Positions 45,393 through 55,216 of a DNA stretch of 64,000 bases are shown here, piece by piece. The position numbers were made by a program, and so were the translations under genes. This stretch comes from Gemmatimonadota bacterium. GTDB taxonomy: Bacteria > Gemmatimonadota > Gemmatimonadetes > Palauibacterales > KS3-K002. The stretch spans positions 202,049 through 266,048 of the forward strand of contig CP070815.1 in the NCBI GenBank assembly GCA_020344215.1. The letters are read 5' to 3'. The notes below the pieces were generated by a model. It made no database searches, was not told the origin of the DNA, and saw only the letters and a program-made list of their open reading frames with translations. The stretch's first letter is position 1. The number at the start of each line of letters is the position of its first letter.

Positions 45393-46664
45393 CTAGTTGA
45401 CGTTAAGCACGCGGTCTTGTGCGACCGCGTGCGCCGTGATGTCGATGAAGCTGTGAGCGGCGACGTATTGACCCAGCTCGAGGTCGAGGGGCGATGCCGA
45501 TCCGGATGACCCGATGACACCGAACTGGACCGTGAGCAGACAGAGATCGCCGCTGACACCGGCCGGCTCGCTCACATAAAACACCAACTCGCCGGCGCCG
45601 CTGTCGACGTAGCCGCCCAGGTAGGAGAATTCCTGAATGAAGGCGTCCTGGAAGTCGAGGACCGCCGGATCCCAAAGCAGGGTCACCGAAAGCGCACCCG
45701 TGAGATATGGGACCGTGCGATTATCGAGCATTATGTCCACGACCACCGTCTCACCGAAATCAGCCGCGTCGGGCGCGACGACCCGTACCACGGCGACGTC
45801 AGAAGCCCAGACGGAGACCGGGACAGTATCGGCGACTCCGTCGACGGTCGCGCTGACCGTGGTAGAGCCGGTTCCCACAGCTTCCAGCTTGCCCTGGGCG
45901 GTGACCGTGGCTACCGAGGGGTGAGCCGTCGACCAATCCGCGACGGCTGCCGCGATCTGATAGCCCTCGGCGTCGTTGACGGTCGCCGCCATCCGAACGG
46001 AATCGCCGACGAGCAGGCCGAGCGTTGTAGGAGCAACTTCCACGGTCGACACCCGCTGCTCGACGACCAACTCTATAGAACCCGGCACTCCATCCGTTGT
46101 CGCGGTGATCGTGACGGTCCCGTTACCTACGGCCGCCACGTTTCCGCCGGCCGACACGGTGGCAACGAGGGTATCGGACGAGGCCCAGCTGAACGTCTTC
46201 CCGGCGATCGGATTGCCGCCGGGGTCCCTGGCCTCCGCGGTGCACACCAGGGTCAGGCCGAGCGCCATCAGCGTGTCTGTATCCGCACTCACCACGACCT
46301 CAGCCAACTCCTGAGCAACGGTCAGCGACGCGGTACCCCTGACGCTGCCCGCACTGGCCACGATGGTCGTCGTGCCGTTCGCCTCGGCGGTGGCAAGGCC
46401 CGATGTGCTGACGGAGGCGACTGCAGGGCTGGTGGAGGCCCAAGTGATCGTCACGCCCGTCATCGTGTTACCCTGGCCGTCCCGGGCGACCGCACTGAAC
46501 TGCTGCGTCAACCCGAGGGCGGTCAGGGTGTGGGTGCCCGGCGTGACAACGATGCTGGCGACCCGAGGTGTGGAAGGCCCCGTCGTTTCCTTCTTGCTGC
46601 AGGAAGCCACGACCACGGTCCCCGCAGCGAGAACGACAGCGGCTGTCGAGCGTAGGCTGACCAT
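45393..46664 (-). CDS. Lipoprotein with Ig-like (BIG2) repeats and a C-terminal cohesin-like domain
   Basis: The ATG at 46664 has GGGAG nine bases upstream and gives a lipobox (VVASC, Cys near residue 22). Three BIG2-type Ig-like repeats of about 85 residues follow, each ending in VASVSTSGLATAEANGTTTI or a variant of it. The last 135 residues look like a cohesin: VVVDIMLDNR, LSVTLLWDPAVLDF, ELVFYVSEPAG and CLLTVQFGVIG are the jelly-roll strands. This would place a dockerin receptor on the cell envelope, held away from the lipid by the Ig-like spacer. The M6 peptidase with a dockerin lies directly downstream. Confidence 0.7.
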   Translation of the reverse strand: MVSLRSTAAVVLAAGTVVVASCSKKETTGPSTPRVASIVVTPGTHTLTALGLTQQFSAVARDGQGNTMTGVTITWASTSPAVASVSTSGLATAEANGTTTIVASAGSVRGTASLTVAQELAEVVVSADTDTLMALGLTLVCTAEARDPGGNPIAGKTFSWASSDTLVATVSAGGNVAAVGNGTVTITATTDGVPGSIELVVEQRVSTVEVAPTTLGLLVGDSVRMAATVNDAEGYQIAAAVADWSTAHPSVATVTAQGKLEAVGTGSTTVSATVDGVADTVPVSVWASDVAVVRVVAPDAADFGETVVVDIMLDNRTVPYLTGALSVTLLWDPAVLDFQDAFIQEFSYLGGYVDSGAGELVFYVSEPAGVSGDLCLLTVQFGVIGSSGSASPLDLELGQYVAAHSFIDITAHAVAQDRVLNVN

Positions 46665-46992
46665 GAGATCGTCTCCCGTTCGAGGCAGGCGGCGCCGCGA
46701 CACACGCCGGCCTCCGGCTCTGCAAATGCAGCTCTCCCCGGCTCGCGAATGGACAAACATGAGGCGGGGGACGGTTCGGGCCCCAGGGAAACGGAGGCGC
46801 TCGGCTGTGGGCCGAACGTTAGCCAGACTACCCCCGCCGTCGCGGCAAAGTTCCGGGCTCCTGGCCAGGAAGCGGCGCCTGGCCGAAGCATAATCTTGAT
46901 TCCGGTTCGGTCCAACCGTTAGGTTACTGCGCTTCGATCGCAAGCTATTGCAGCGCCGTGGCCTACGGCGGCGGCGCGTCGAGGGAGGCTGA
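46665..46992. other. Divergent promoter region
   Basis: These 328 bases separate the leftward cohesin/M6 genes from the rightward dehydrogenase gene. No ORF is credible. Promoters for both directions must lie here; I do not see boxes good enough to mark. Confidence 0.45.
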
Positions 46993-48078
46993 ATGAAGAC
47001 GTACTTGATCGGATCGATCCCGGGTGACGGCATCGGCCCCGAGGTGGGACGGGAGGGCTTGAAGATTCTGAGCGCGGTCGCCGAGCTCGAGGGGTTCGAA
47101 TACGAGCTGGTGGAGTACCCGTACAGCGGCGAGTACTACCTGCAGACGAAGGAGCTGGTCCCGGACAGTGTGATCGACGAGTGGCGCACGCTCGACGCGG
47201 TGCTGCTGGGCGCTATCGGCCACCCCGATGTGGAGCCCGGACTGGTGGAGCGCTCGGTGATCCTGGGGCTCCGCTTCGGCCTCGACATGTACATCAACCT
47301 GCGTCCGATCAAGCTCTACTCGGAGCACCTCTGTCCGCTCAAGGACAAGAGGCCTGAAGACGTCGATTTCGTGGTAGTGCGCGAGAACACGGAAGGTCTG
47401 TACTGCCAGATCGGCGGCCACCTGAAGAAGGGTACGCCGGACGAGGTGGCGCTGATCAACGGGGTCTACACTTGGAAAGGCTGCGAGCGCGCCGCGCGAT
47501 ATGCCTTTGAGCAAGCGCGCAAACGGGCGGCCGCCCGGGATGAGGGTGGCCGGGCACCTCAGGTCACACTGGTCGACAAGGACAACGCCATCCGTCCGCA
47601 CGACATCTGGGACCGCGCGTTCGCGCAGGTCGCCGTAGACTTCCCAGAGGTTCAGACCGACCACGCCTACGTGGACGCTTGCTGCATGTGGATGGTGAAG
47701 AACCCGGAGTGGTTCGATGTGATCGTCACGACGAACATGTTCGGCGACATCATCACCGACTTGGGCGCCATGATACAGGGCGGCATGGGGATCGCCGCGT
47801 CCGGTAACATCCACCCGGGAAAGACCTCGATGTTCGAGCCGATCCACGGGTCGGCGCCCAAGCACGCCGGCAAGAACGTTGCGTGCCCGCTCGGTATGAT
47901 CTCAGCCGTCGCGATGATGCTCGACTTCCTAGGCGAGGGAAAAGCGGCTGCCCGAATCGAGGGCGCGGTGGCCGACCTGCTCACGACCCGGGCCATCCCG
48001 TCTGCAGACACGCGGAGCGGCATCTCCACGTCGGACATGGGCGACATGGTCCTCCGGCAGATCGGGGCGCAGGGCTAG
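46993..48078 (+). CDS. Isocitrate/isopropylmalate dehydrogenase-family enzyme
   Basis: The 361-residue protein is a decarboxylating beta-hydroxyacid dehydrogenase: GDGIGPEVGREGLK at the start, LRFGLDMYINLRPIKLY (substrate arginines), RENTEGLYCQIGG, NMFGDIITDLGAMIQGG and EPIHGSAPKHAG. The LDMYINLRP pattern and the length are closest to 3-isopropylmalate and tartrate dehydrogenases rather than to NADP isocitrate dehydrogenase. No leuA, leuC or leuD gene adjoins, so leucine synthesis is possible but not shown; a role in tartrate or homoisocitrate oxidation cannot be excluded. A GAGGGAGG site precedes the ATG. Confidence 0.85.
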   Translation: MKTYLIGSIPGDGIGPEVGREGLKILSAVAELEGFEYELVEYPYSGEYYLQTKELVPDSVIDEWRTLDAVLLGAIGHPDVEPGLVERSVILGLRFGLDMYINLRPIKLYSEHLCPLKDKRPEDVDFVVVRENTEGLYCQIGGHLKKGTPDEVALINGVYTWKGCERAARYAFEQARKRAAARDEGGRAPQVTLVDKDNAIRPHDIWDRAFAQVAVDFPEVQTDHAYVDACCMWMVKNPEWFDVIVTTNMFGDIITDLGAMIQGGMGIAASGNIHPGKTSMFEPIHGSAPKHAGKNVACPLGMISAVAMMLDFLGEGKAAARIEGAVADLLTTRAIPSADTRSGISTSDMGDMVLRQIGAQG

Positions 48079-48088
48079 ACCGCAGCGT

Positions 48089-50539
48089 TCACTCGCGGCG
48101 CAGGGCCACCATTGCATCGAGCCGCGCCGCGCGCACGGCCGGTACCAGGGTCGCCAGAAAGGCGACGCCGACGAGGAGCAGCGCCACTCCGAGGAACGTG
48201 GTCGGGTCCGACACATCGACCCCGTAAAGGAAGCTGCCCAGCGGTCGCGTGGCCGCGAAGCCGAGCGCGAGCCCGATAGCGGCTCCTACTCCCACCAGGA
48301 TCATCCCCTGCTCGATGATAAGCCGCACCACATCCCTCGGGCGCGCGCCTAGAGCGACACGGATCCCGACCTCGCGCGTGCGCTGCGCCGCGGCGTAGGA
48401 GACGACGCCGTACAGACCTATCGTGGCGAGCAAGACGGCCAGCCCACCGAAGACGCCGAGCAGAATACCTCCCATCCTCGGCGCGAAGAGCATGATGCCC
48501 AGGTGCTGGCTCATCGTCTTCAACTCCATGATCGGCAGGCTCTCGTCGAGCAGCAGCGCCTCGCGCTGCAACACGGGTAGCATGGCCGCCGGATCGCCGC
48601 TCGTCCGGACGACCAGCGACATGATGCTGCGGTAGTCTTGACGTCGCGGCAGGAGAACCAAGGGGCGCGGCTCTTCACCCAGGGTTCGGACCTTGGTGTC
48701 CCGCATGACGGCGACGACCTCGCGGAGCTCTCGATCGGGACCGCCGAGCCGCAGCCGCTTGCCGACCGGGCTCGTGCCGGGCCAGAAGCGCCGCGCCGCG
48801 GCTTCGTTCACGATGGCGACGGACGGCGCCGAGCCGTCGTCCTGGTCTCGGAAGTCACGTCCCTGGAGCAGCGGGACGCCCAAAGTCTCGAAGTAGCCCG
48901 CACTCACGACGGACAAGTCGCTCCGCGGCGCATCGTCCGGCGTTGTCCCGGCACCTTCCACATAGACCGAGTTCGTGTTGACGGCCACCCCGAGCGGCAG
49001 GTGACTGGCCAGCGCAGCCGCCTCGACACCGGGCAGCGTCCGGGCACGCTCGAGCAGGTCGGAGAACAGGTTCTCCGCTCGATTCTCGTCGTAGCCGGAT
49101 AGCTCGGGCGCGATCGTCATGATAGCCGCCCTTTCGCGCTCGAAGCCCGGATCGATCGACTGCGCGCCGATCAGGCTGCGCACGAACAATCCGGCGCCGA
49201 CCAGGAGCACGAGCGAGACGGCGACCTGGACGATGACCAGCGAACCGCGCAAGCCGAACCTGCGGAAGCGCCGCGCCACAGTGTCCAGCTCGTCCTTTAG
49301 GGCAGGGACGAGCTGGGGTCGAGTCGCCTGCAGGGCCGGGGCAAGACCGAAGAGGACGCCGGCGAGCAGCGAGACGAAGAAAGTGAAGGCGAGCACGCGG
49401 CCGTCAATCCCGAGATCGAGCGACAGCTTGAAGAGAACCGGCGGTTGGAAGCTGACCAGGAGCTTCGCCGTCCACCAGGCGACGAGGAGGCCCAGCAGAC
49501 CGCCGAGCAGCCCGAGCAGGACGCTCTCGGTGAGCAGCTGCCGGATGAGCCGCCCGCGTCCCGCACCGATGGCCAGCCGGACCGCGATCTCCTTTCTGCG
49601 GGCCAGCGCCCGAGCGAGGAGCAGGTTCGCCAAGTTCGTGCAGACGATCAGCAGGAGCAGGCCGACAACACTCATCAGCAATGCGGCGACCGGCACGAGT
49701 GCGCGATCGATCATCGGGTGCAGCCTGACATCGTTGGTCGGGATCACCGGGAATCGGCGCCCCGCATTGCTCTCCGGGTAGGTCTCCGCCAGGTGCCGGG
49801 CCAGCCCATCCAGGCCGGCGGCCGCCTGATCGGGCGTCACACCGCCTCGCAGCCGTCCTTTAATAAGGAGCCAGCGCGCCTCGCGATCGTCGAGCAGGTC
49901 GCTCCCGGCAGCGAAGGACGCGTTCGCCGTAAGAGGAATCCACATCTCGGAGGCGAATCCGACCAGCAGTCCTTTGAACTCCGGCGGCGCAACGCCAACG
50001 ATCTCAAAGGGCCGGCCTCTCACCCTCAGCGTTTTCCCCACGATGTCCGGAGCGGAAGCGAAGCGGCGCTTCCACAGACCGTCACTGATCACTGCCACCG
50101 GCAGCGCCCCGGGCTCATCGTCTTCCCCTGCGATGAAGACACGCCCCACAGCCGCGGGCACACCCAGCACGTCGAAGTACTCACCCGATACCGACTCGCC
50201 GAACACCACCTCGGATCGCGCCCCCACGCCCACACTGAAGAAGTCGGCGGTATAAGCGGTGACGCCGGAAAACAGGTCATCCCGGGTCCGAATGTCGAGA
50301 TAGTCGGGGTAGGCCTGAGTGATCGGCACGTCATCCTCCTCCTCCTGCGAGTAGATCTCCACCAGCCGGTCCGGTGACTCGACGGGCAGGGGACGGAGCA
50401 GGACGGCGTTGACGATGCTAAAGATCGCGCTGTTGGCGCCGATGCCAAGCGCCATGGTCAGCAGGGCGATGACGGCAAACCCCGGGCGCCGCAGCAGGCA
50501 ACGCACGGAGTAACGCAGATCGGCAAGCAGAGTTTCCAT
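48089..50539 (-). CDS. FtsX-type ABC permease of the orphan (ADOP) kind
   Basis: The ATG at 50539 starts an 816-residue protein. Its N-terminus, [18 protein letters not shown] followed by [20 protein letters not shown], is the hallmark of the large orphan MacB-like permeases frequent in Acidobacteria and Gemmatimonadota. Two periplasmic MacB-like domains alternate with two FtsX cores (for example [20 protein letters not shown] and [20 protein letters not shown]). No ABC ATPase gene lies beside it, typical for the orphan type. Function unknown, presumably transport or mechanotransmission across the envelope. Convergent with the dehydrogenase gene, ten bases apart. Confidence 0.85.
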   Translation of the reverse strand: METLLADLRYSVRCLLRRPGFAVIALLTMALGIGANSAIFSIVNAVLLRPLPVESPDRLVEIYSQEEEDDVPITQAYPDYLDIRTRDDLFSGVTAYTADFFSVGVGARSEVVFGESVSGEYFDVLGVPAAVGRVFIAGEDDEPGALPVAVISDGLWKRRFASAPDIVGKTLRVRGRPFEIVGVAPPEFKGLLVGFASEMWIPLTANASFAAGSDLLDDREARWLLIKGRLRGGVTPDQAAAGLDGLARHLAETYPESNAGRRFPVIPTNDVRLHPMIDRALVPVAALLMSVVGLLLLIVCTNLANLLLARALARRKEIAVRLAIGAGRGRLIRQLLTESVLLGLLGGLLGLLVAWWTAKLLVSFQPPVLFKLSLDLGIDGRVLAFTFFVSLLAGVLFGLAPALQATRPQLVPALKDELDTVARRFRRFGLRGSLVIVQVAVSLVLLVGAGLFVRSLIGAQSIDPGFERERAAIMTIAPELSGYDENRAENLFSDLLERARTLPGVEAAALASHLPLGVAVNTNSVYVEGAGTTPDDAPRSDLSVVSAGYFETLGVPLLQGRDFRDQDDGSAPSVAIVNEAAARRFWPGTSPVGKRLRLGGPDRELREVVAVMRDTKVRTLGEEPRPLVLLPRRQDYRSIMSLVVRTSGDPAAMLPVLQREALLLDESLPIMELKTMSQHLGIMLFAPRMGGILLGVFGGLAVLLATIGLYGVVSYAAAQRTREVGIRVALGARPRDVVRLIIEQGMILVGVGAAIGLALGFAATRPLGSFLYGVDVSDPTTFLGVALLLVGVAFLATLVPAVRAARLDAMVALRRE

Positions 50540-50822
50540 GTCTACAGAGGTAAGAGGTGAAAGGGTCCAGGCGTACTCGGTCACCAATCGGAGATTTCGG
50601 ACTTTGCACAGTTCAGTACGAGGCGAGCAGCCGCGGTGTGTCAGAGCCCGGCGATCACCAGGTCGGGCACCGCGGATCCTGGCTGGCGGGTGTACTGCGG
50701 GCGGCGCGGTGAAGTCCTTGACCTGTGTAACGGATGGCGCGAAGATAGGAGTGAGGGACTGAGCGCTGCCCACCCGGGGAGTCGGCTTGGCCAGCCGCAT
50801 CTCTCTCGTTAGGAGGAGGAGA

Positions 50823-51374
50823 ATGGACCGCCGCCGCCGCAACGCGCTCTACGCCCGCATCCTCGCCGTCGGGCTCGGCGTCTCAGTGCTCGTACACGCT
50901 GCTCTGCTGGGATTCGGACGCCTGAGCTTCCTGAAGCGTAGCCCTGGGAGCGCGACTCTCAACGTCGTCACCCTTCCCGAACCGGAAACGCAGCCTGAAG
51001 AGGAGGCCGGCGGAGCCGTCGATAGCTGGCAGCTGGCGCTCGAGCTGAGCGAGAGCGAGCGAGCGGTTCTAGATTTGAGCGAGTACCAGGACGTCCTGGC
51101 CGAGGCGGCGTCGACCGATCCTCTCACACCAGTGGTGCCGCGGCCCCGCTTGACGGCGTACGTAGCGGAGTCCGGGTTCACGCCGCTCCGCATACCACAA
51201 CCCGACCGCTTGACTCGTAGAGGCCAGACGGTGAACGTCGGCCCGGGAGGCGGCATGGGCGGCGTGATCATCGTTGTGGGAGGCGGAGGTATGGGGCCGG
51301 TCGACGACTGCACACCGTCGGGGATCGGTGGCCGATTTCCCGGCGGCCGAAGGCCCATCGGGCCGCGACGGTAG
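50823..51374 (+). CDS. TonB-anchor-like orphan with Gly-rich tail
   Basis: The ATG at 50823 has AGGAGGAGG directly upstream. The 183-residue product has a basic N-terminus, one membrane helix ([19 protein letters not shown], with the VHAALL seen in TonB anchors) and then a Pro/Glu-rich periplasmic stretch ([14 protein letters not shown]). The C-terminus is Gly-rich ([19 protein letters not shown]) and lacks a TonB C-terminal domain, so it cannot be a working TonB. Related short anchors occur in Gemmatimonadota. It ends at a strong terminator and is probably a single-gene unit. Function unknown. Confidence 0.6.
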   Translation: MDRRRRNALYARILAVGLGVSVLVHAALLGFGRLSFLKRSPGSATLNVVTLPEPETQPEEEAGGAVDSWQLALELSESERAVLDLSEYQDVLAEAASTDPLTPVVPRPRLTAYVAESGFTPLRIPQPDRLTRRGQTVNVGPGGGMGGVIIVVGGGGMGPVDDCTPSGIGGRFPGGRRPIGPRR

Positions 51375-51418
51375 TTCCTACCAGGTCGAAGCGTAACGCA
51401 GCGGGCGGGTAGGAAGAG

Positions 51419-51451
51419 GGCGGCCATCCGGAAGGATGGCCGCCTTCTTTT
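51419..51451 (+). terminator. Intrinsic terminator of the TonB-anchor-like gene
   Basis: An 11-bp perfect stem (GGCGGCCATCC against GGATGGCCGCC) with a GGAA loop is followed by TTCTTTTC, 45 bases after the stop at 51374. Confidence 0.9.
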
Positions 51452-51640
51452 CAGGCCGGCAGCAGCGCGGCCGGTGCGGGATCGGTAGGCGGGAGCGCCC
51501 GGCCGCGGGCTGGTCTCAAGCATGAGGCCGGGAACCCCACACCGTCCCGCTCTGTTCCTTTCATGACCGCGGAATAGTGGAACGGTCGAGCTGCCGGGAG
51601 AGCGGCTCGTCAACAAACAGCAACATCGAGAGGCAGCGGG

Positions 51641-52585
51641 ATGCTGATCAGACGTCCCCCGGATATCAGCGAGTCGGAGGTCACCGACCAGGGGCTTTAC
51701 TTGAACCGCCGGCAGTTCATCCGGAAAGCCGCGGCGGCTGGTGCGGGCCTCGGTCTGGCGACCGGGCTGTCCCCGATCGCCGCCTGCGGAGGCGAAGCGG
51801 GCGGCGCCGACGATGGCGGCGCGAGCCAGGTCGATGAGCTCACACCGCACGAGGTAGTGACCAGCTACAACAACTTCTACGAATTCGGCACGGGTAAAGA
51901 CGATCCGGCGCGCAACGCCCATACGCTGCGCACGCGACCCTGGACGATCACGGTGGAAGGCGAGTGCAACAAGCCGGGCGTCTACGACATCGACGGCCTG
52001 TTGACCCGCTATCCAGCCGAGGAGCGGATCTACAGGCTGCGCTGTGTGGAGGCGTGGTCGATGGTCATACCGTGGCTGGGCTTCCCGCTGGCCGACTTCA
52101 TCGACGACCTGGAACCGACCTCGCACGCGCAGTTCGTCGAGTTCAGGACGCTCCACGACCCGGAGCAGATGCCGGGGCAGAGGCGGAGCGTGCTCGACTG
52201 GCCGTACGTGGAGGGGTTGAGGATGGACGAGGCGATGCACCCGCTGACCCTCCTGTCGGTCGGGCTCTACGGCGAAATGCTGCCGGACCAGAACGGCGCA
52301 CCGATCCGGCTGGTGGTCCCGTGGAAGTACGGATTCAAGAGCATCAAGTCGATCGTCAGCCTGAGGTTCACCCGCGAGATGCCCCTGAACAGTTGGGCCG
52401 AGACCGCACCGGACGAGTATGGCTTCTACGCCAACGTGAACCCGGAGGTCGACCACCCGCGCTGGAGCCAAAAGCGGGAACGGCGACTCGGTGAGCTCCG
52501 GCGGCGGCCCACGCTGATGTACAACGGGTACGGTGAGCAGGTGGCACATCTCTACGAGGGAATGGACCTGCGGCGGTTCTTCTAA
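51641..52585 (+). CDS. msrP: Protein-methionine-sulfoxide reductase catalytic subunit MsrP
   Basis: MsrP (YedY) repairs oxidised Met in periplasmic proteins with a molybdenum cofactor. The 314-residue product has a Tat signal ([13 protein letters not shown]). Its sulfite-oxidase-type fold is marked by the cofactor Cys135 in [15 protein letters not shown], the start [14 protein letters not shown] and the late [11 protein letters not shown]. The start ATG follows a GAGAGGCAG stretch. MsrQ, its haem-binding membrane partner, follows after a 145-base spacer, and a further Met sulfoxide reductase (msrB) is 2 kb on. Complete and probably active; molybdenum-cofactor genes are not in the window. Confidence 0.95.
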   Translation: MLIRRPPDISESEVTDQGLYLNRRQFIRKAAAAGAGLGLATGLSPIAACGGEAGGADDGGASQVDELTPHEVVTSYNNFYEFGTGKDDPARNAHTLRTRPWTITVEGECNKPGVYDIDGLLTRYPAEERIYRLRCVEAWSMVIPWLGFPLADFIDDLEPTSHAQFVEFRTLHDPEQMPGQRRSVLDWPYVEGLRMDEAMHPLTLLSVGLYGEMLPDQNGAPIRLVVPWKYGFKSIKSIVSLRFTREMPLNSWAETAPDEYGFYANVNPEVDHPRWSQKRERRLGELRRRPTLMYNGYGEQVAHLYEGMDLRRFF

Positions 52586-52606
52586 TGTCGAGTAATTTCG
52601 AGGTTC

Positions 52607-52631
52607 GAAGGTTGAAGGCGGAAGGTGGAAG
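52607..52631 (+). repeat. Seven-base tandem repeat between msrP and msrQ
   Basis: GAAGGTT, GAAGGCG, GAAGGTG and a final GAAG stand in tandem. The same spacer contains TCGAGGTTC twice (52598-52606 and 52691-52699). The spacer is AT-richer than its flanks and carries no gene. Confidence 0.7.
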
Positions 52632-52730
52632 TCGTTTGGGAATTCTCGAATGTCGATTCGGGGATCAGGGGATTCGCGGATTAGGGAAGTTCGAGGTTCT
52701 CTTTAGTGAACAGTGAGGGCAGCTAGGCGG

Positions 52731-53420
52731 ATGGAAAGGCGGAGGTTGATCGAGCGTACCGTTCGGGTGGGAGTGTTCGTGCTGTCGCTCGTCCCGCTCG
52801 CTCGTATTGTGGTGCAGGCGCTCGCCGGCGGTCTGGGCGGCAACCCTATCGAGGAAATGCTTCATCGCACGGGCTGGTGGACGCTGGCGTTCCTCGTGCT
52901 GACGTTGACCGTCACTCCGATCCGTCAGCTGACAGGTATCGGATGGTTGGTGAAGTTGCGCCGTATGCTCGGCCTGTACGCTTTCTTCTACGCGATACTG
53001 CACTTCGGAATCTACGTCGGGGTCGACCAGTTCTTCGCCTGGGAGTTCATCCTCGAGGATATCATGGACCGGCCCTACATCACGGTGGGGTTCACGGCTC
53101 TGCTCATCCTGGCGCCGCTGGCCGTGACCTCGACCAAGGGTATGGTGAAGCGGCTGGGAGGAAGGCGCTGGGTCCGACTGCACCGGCTGGTATATGTCGC
53201 GGCTCCCCTGGGTGTGCTCCACTTCCTCTGGCTGGTGAAGGCCGACGTCCGCGAGCCGCTCATCTTCGGTGCCATCGTGGCGGCGCTGCTCGGCTACCGT
53301 GTGGCCGCCGGGCGCCTGCGACGGCGTCGGGTCCGGAGTCCGGGGAGAGAGCGCGCCCGCATGGCCTTCGTGCCGGCTCCGCAGCGGCCGGCGGTAGAGC
53401 GGGAGCGCCCCGGAACCTGA
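52731..53420 (+). CDS. msrQ: MsrQ, haem-binding membrane subunit of the MsrPQ system
   Basis: The 229-residue protein has six membrane helices typical of MsrQ (YedZ): VFVLSLVPLARIVVQAL, WWTLAFLVLTLTVTPIRQL, RRMLGLYAFFYAILHFGIYV with haem-ligand His, and RLHRLVYVAAPLGVLHFLW with two more. MsrQ passes electrons from the quinone pool or flavin reductase to MsrP. I use the ATG at 52731; an in-frame GTG at 52713 is possible. The C-terminus is a basic, Arg-rich tail. Nearly all MsrQ features are present, so the pair should be functional. Confidence 0.92.
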   Translation: MERRRLIERTVRVGVFVLSLVPLARIVVQALAGGLGGNPIEEMLHRTGWWTLAFLVLTLTVTPIRQLTGIGWLVKLRRMLGLYAFFYAILHFGIYVGVDQFFAWEFILEDIMDRPYITVGFTALLILAPLAVTSTKGMVKRLGGRRWVRLHRLVYVAAPLGVLHFLWLVKADVREPLIFGAIVAALLGYRVAAGRLRRRRVRSPGRERARMAFVPAPQRPAVERERPGT

Positions 53421-53427
53421 GAGCCGT

Positions 53428-54342
53428 CTATTTACTCCAGGTAAGGCCGGCGTAGACGATCCTGGTGAACGTTTCGGGGTTGAGGTAGCCCTCACCCCAC
53501 TCCTCGTCCCACTCGGCGGTCGGGCTCGCAGCTATCACCTCTTCAACGCTCCTCCCCTCCGCAATCTCGGCCACTATGGCGTCGCGCACGCCTACCAACA
53601 TGCCGAGGTACTCACCCAGTTCCGCTTTGTTGGAGAGCGGCCCGTGGCCGGGGATGATCTTCGTGTCGTCATCCACGGTGGCCAGCACTCTTTGCACCGC
53701 GGCGATCACGCCGTCTATGGAACCGCCGGCGGAGTAGTCGATGAAAGGATAGGCACTGCTCCAGTAGACATCACCCATGTGAACCACATTGGCGCCGCGG
53801 AACCGGATTATAGCGTCGCCGTCGGTGTGCGCGTTCTCGACGTGAAAGGCGCGGAGCTCGTAGCCGTTGAGATGGAACGTCACGCTCTCGGAGAACGTCA
53901 CCACCGGGAGCGCCGCCTCCGGTGAGGGCGGCACGATGCGGTCGAAGGCTGCCATGAACTGCTCCACACTCATTCGCGCTCGCACGTTGTCATGCGCGAG
54001 GATGAGCGTCCCCGCCTTTCCGAGATTCTCGTTACCTCCGACGTGGTCGCCGTGCCAGTGGGTGTTGATCACGAAGCGGATGGGCGCATCGCTGATCGAG
54101 CGGATCGCCGCCACGATCTTCTCGGTCAGCGGCGCGTACTGGTCGTCGATCAGGAAGACGCCGTCTTCGCCGGCCGAGAGGCCGAGGTTGCCGCCGCGAC
54201 CGGTCAGCATGTGGACGCCGGGCGCCAGCTCGACCGACTCGATCTCTACATCTTCCCAGTTCTGGGCGCGCGCCTCGGGTCCTGCGACGCTCGCCAGGCA
54301 GAGCACGGCCAACGCGGCAACTCCCTGTACCTCGAGCTTCAT
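53428..54342 (-). CDS. Secreted metallo-beta-lactamase-fold hydrolase
   Basis: The 304-residue protein has a Sec signal (GPEARAQ) and the zinc site of the MBL fold: NTHWHGDHVGGNE, AHTDGDAIIRF and IIPGHGPLSN. The overall pattern (LIDDQYAPLTEKIVAAI, NVVHMGDVYWSS) is that of the broad cyclase/B-type group frequent in Gemmatimonadota, which includes lactonases and alkylsulfatase relatives besides lactamases. A GGGAG site precedes the ATG. It runs convergent to msrQ, seven bases apart. No antibiotic role can be read from the sequence. Confidence 0.85.
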   Translation of the reverse strand: MKLEVQGVAALAVLCLASVAGPEARAQNWEDVEIESVELAPGVHMLTGRGGNLGLSAGEDGVFLIDDQYAPLTEKIVAAIRSISDAPIRFVINTHWHGDHVGGNENLGKAGTLILAHDNVRARMSVEQFMAAFDRIVPPSPEAALPVVTFSESVTFHLNGYELRAFHVENAHTDGDAIIRFRGANVVHMGDVYWSSAYPFIDYSAGGSIDGVIAAVQRVLATVDDDTKIIPGHGPLSNKAELGEYLGMLVGVRDAIVAEIAEGRSVEEVIAASPTAEWDEEWGEGYLNPETFTRIVYAGLTWSK

Positions 54343-54656
54343 CGGATTCTCCCATCAGGTTGGCTGGATGCGCGAAAGCTATGCCGCGGGGGCGCGCCCG
54401 CAACTGCTCGCAGCGACGGGTGAAGGACGCCAGCGTGTTAAAGCGAAGACGCCCGGCTACGACAGCCGCCCGCGTCATTGACAGCCTCGTTTTGCAGCGA
54501 TAAGTGTCTCCGGAACAATGCGGTGGAAGATCGGTCCGAGACCAGGAGAGCCGGGCGGGATGGTCGGGGCGGGTGGCGGAGCGGGTCATCTTGCCATAGT
54601 CACTTCGCTCCGGGGGTGCATCGGCCCTGGCGGCTTCAAGAAGAGTGAGGTCGAGC
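54343..54656. other. Divergent spacer upstream of the MBL and msrB genes
   Basis: No gene or strong hairpin is visible in these 314 bases. They should hold promoters for the leftward MBL gene and rightward msrB. Confidence 0.45.
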
Positions 54657-55058
54657 GTGTCCAAGTCGAAGGTCCGTAAGAGCGAAGCTGAGTGGAAGGA
54701 GCTCCTGACGCCGGAGCAGTATCGGGTTACCCGCGAGAAGGGCACCGAGCGAGCGTTCAGCGGCGAGTACAACGACTGTAAGGAGAAGGGCACATACCGC
54801 TGCGTGTGCTGCGGGAACGCGCTGTTCGAGTCTGAGGCCAGGTACGAGTCGGGCACGGGCTGGCCGAGCTTCTGGCAGCCGGCGTCAGCGGACAGCGTGG
54901 TCAGGGAGCCCGACGATAGCCTCGGCATGCGTCGAACCGAGGTCCTGTGTGCCGCCTGCGACGCCCACCTGGGTCACGTGTTCGAGGACGGGCCCAGACC
55001 GACCGGTCAACGCTACTGCATCAACTCGGCGGCGCTGAAGCTCGAGCGGGAGGAGTGA
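54657..55058 (+). CDS. msrB: Peptide-methionine (R)-S-oxide reductase
   Basis: Reduces the R form of Met sulfoxide in proteins. The GTG at 54657 has GAGG six bases upstream and gives 133 residues; a GTG at 54645 is the alternative. The protein has both structural zinc pairs (CVCC and CAAC), the substrate pocket [13 protein letters not shown], and the catalytic Cys in [12 protein letters not shown] close to the end, as in all MsrB. No signal peptide is present, so it is cytoplasmic and complements the periplasmic MsrPQ. msrA is not in the window. Confidence 0.95.
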   Translation: MSKSKVRKSEAEWKELLTPEQYRVTREKGTERAFSGEYNDCKEKGTYRCVCCGNALFESEARYESGTGWPSFWQPASADSVVREPDDSLGMRRTEVLCAACDAHLGHVFEDGPRPTGQRYCINSAALKLEREE

Positions 55059-55216
55059 GTCGAGCTGTGGGCCCCTGTGAATGGACGGGGGGATTCCTTC
55101 CGCGTTAGTATGTTAGGGATGACGATCGACCTCGATATAGTCGGCCGCTGCGGGCCGGGGCCAGTTATCGGAGACCGGCCCGGGATCATTAGGGACCTGC
55201 TGGGAGGGCGGCTTCG

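Noticed and set aside
50849..52549. Long minus-strand open frame opposite the TonB-anchor-like gene and msrP
   Set aside because: Both genes on the plus strand have clear families, signals and ribosome binding sites; the antisense frame crosses a strong terminator and shows no domain.
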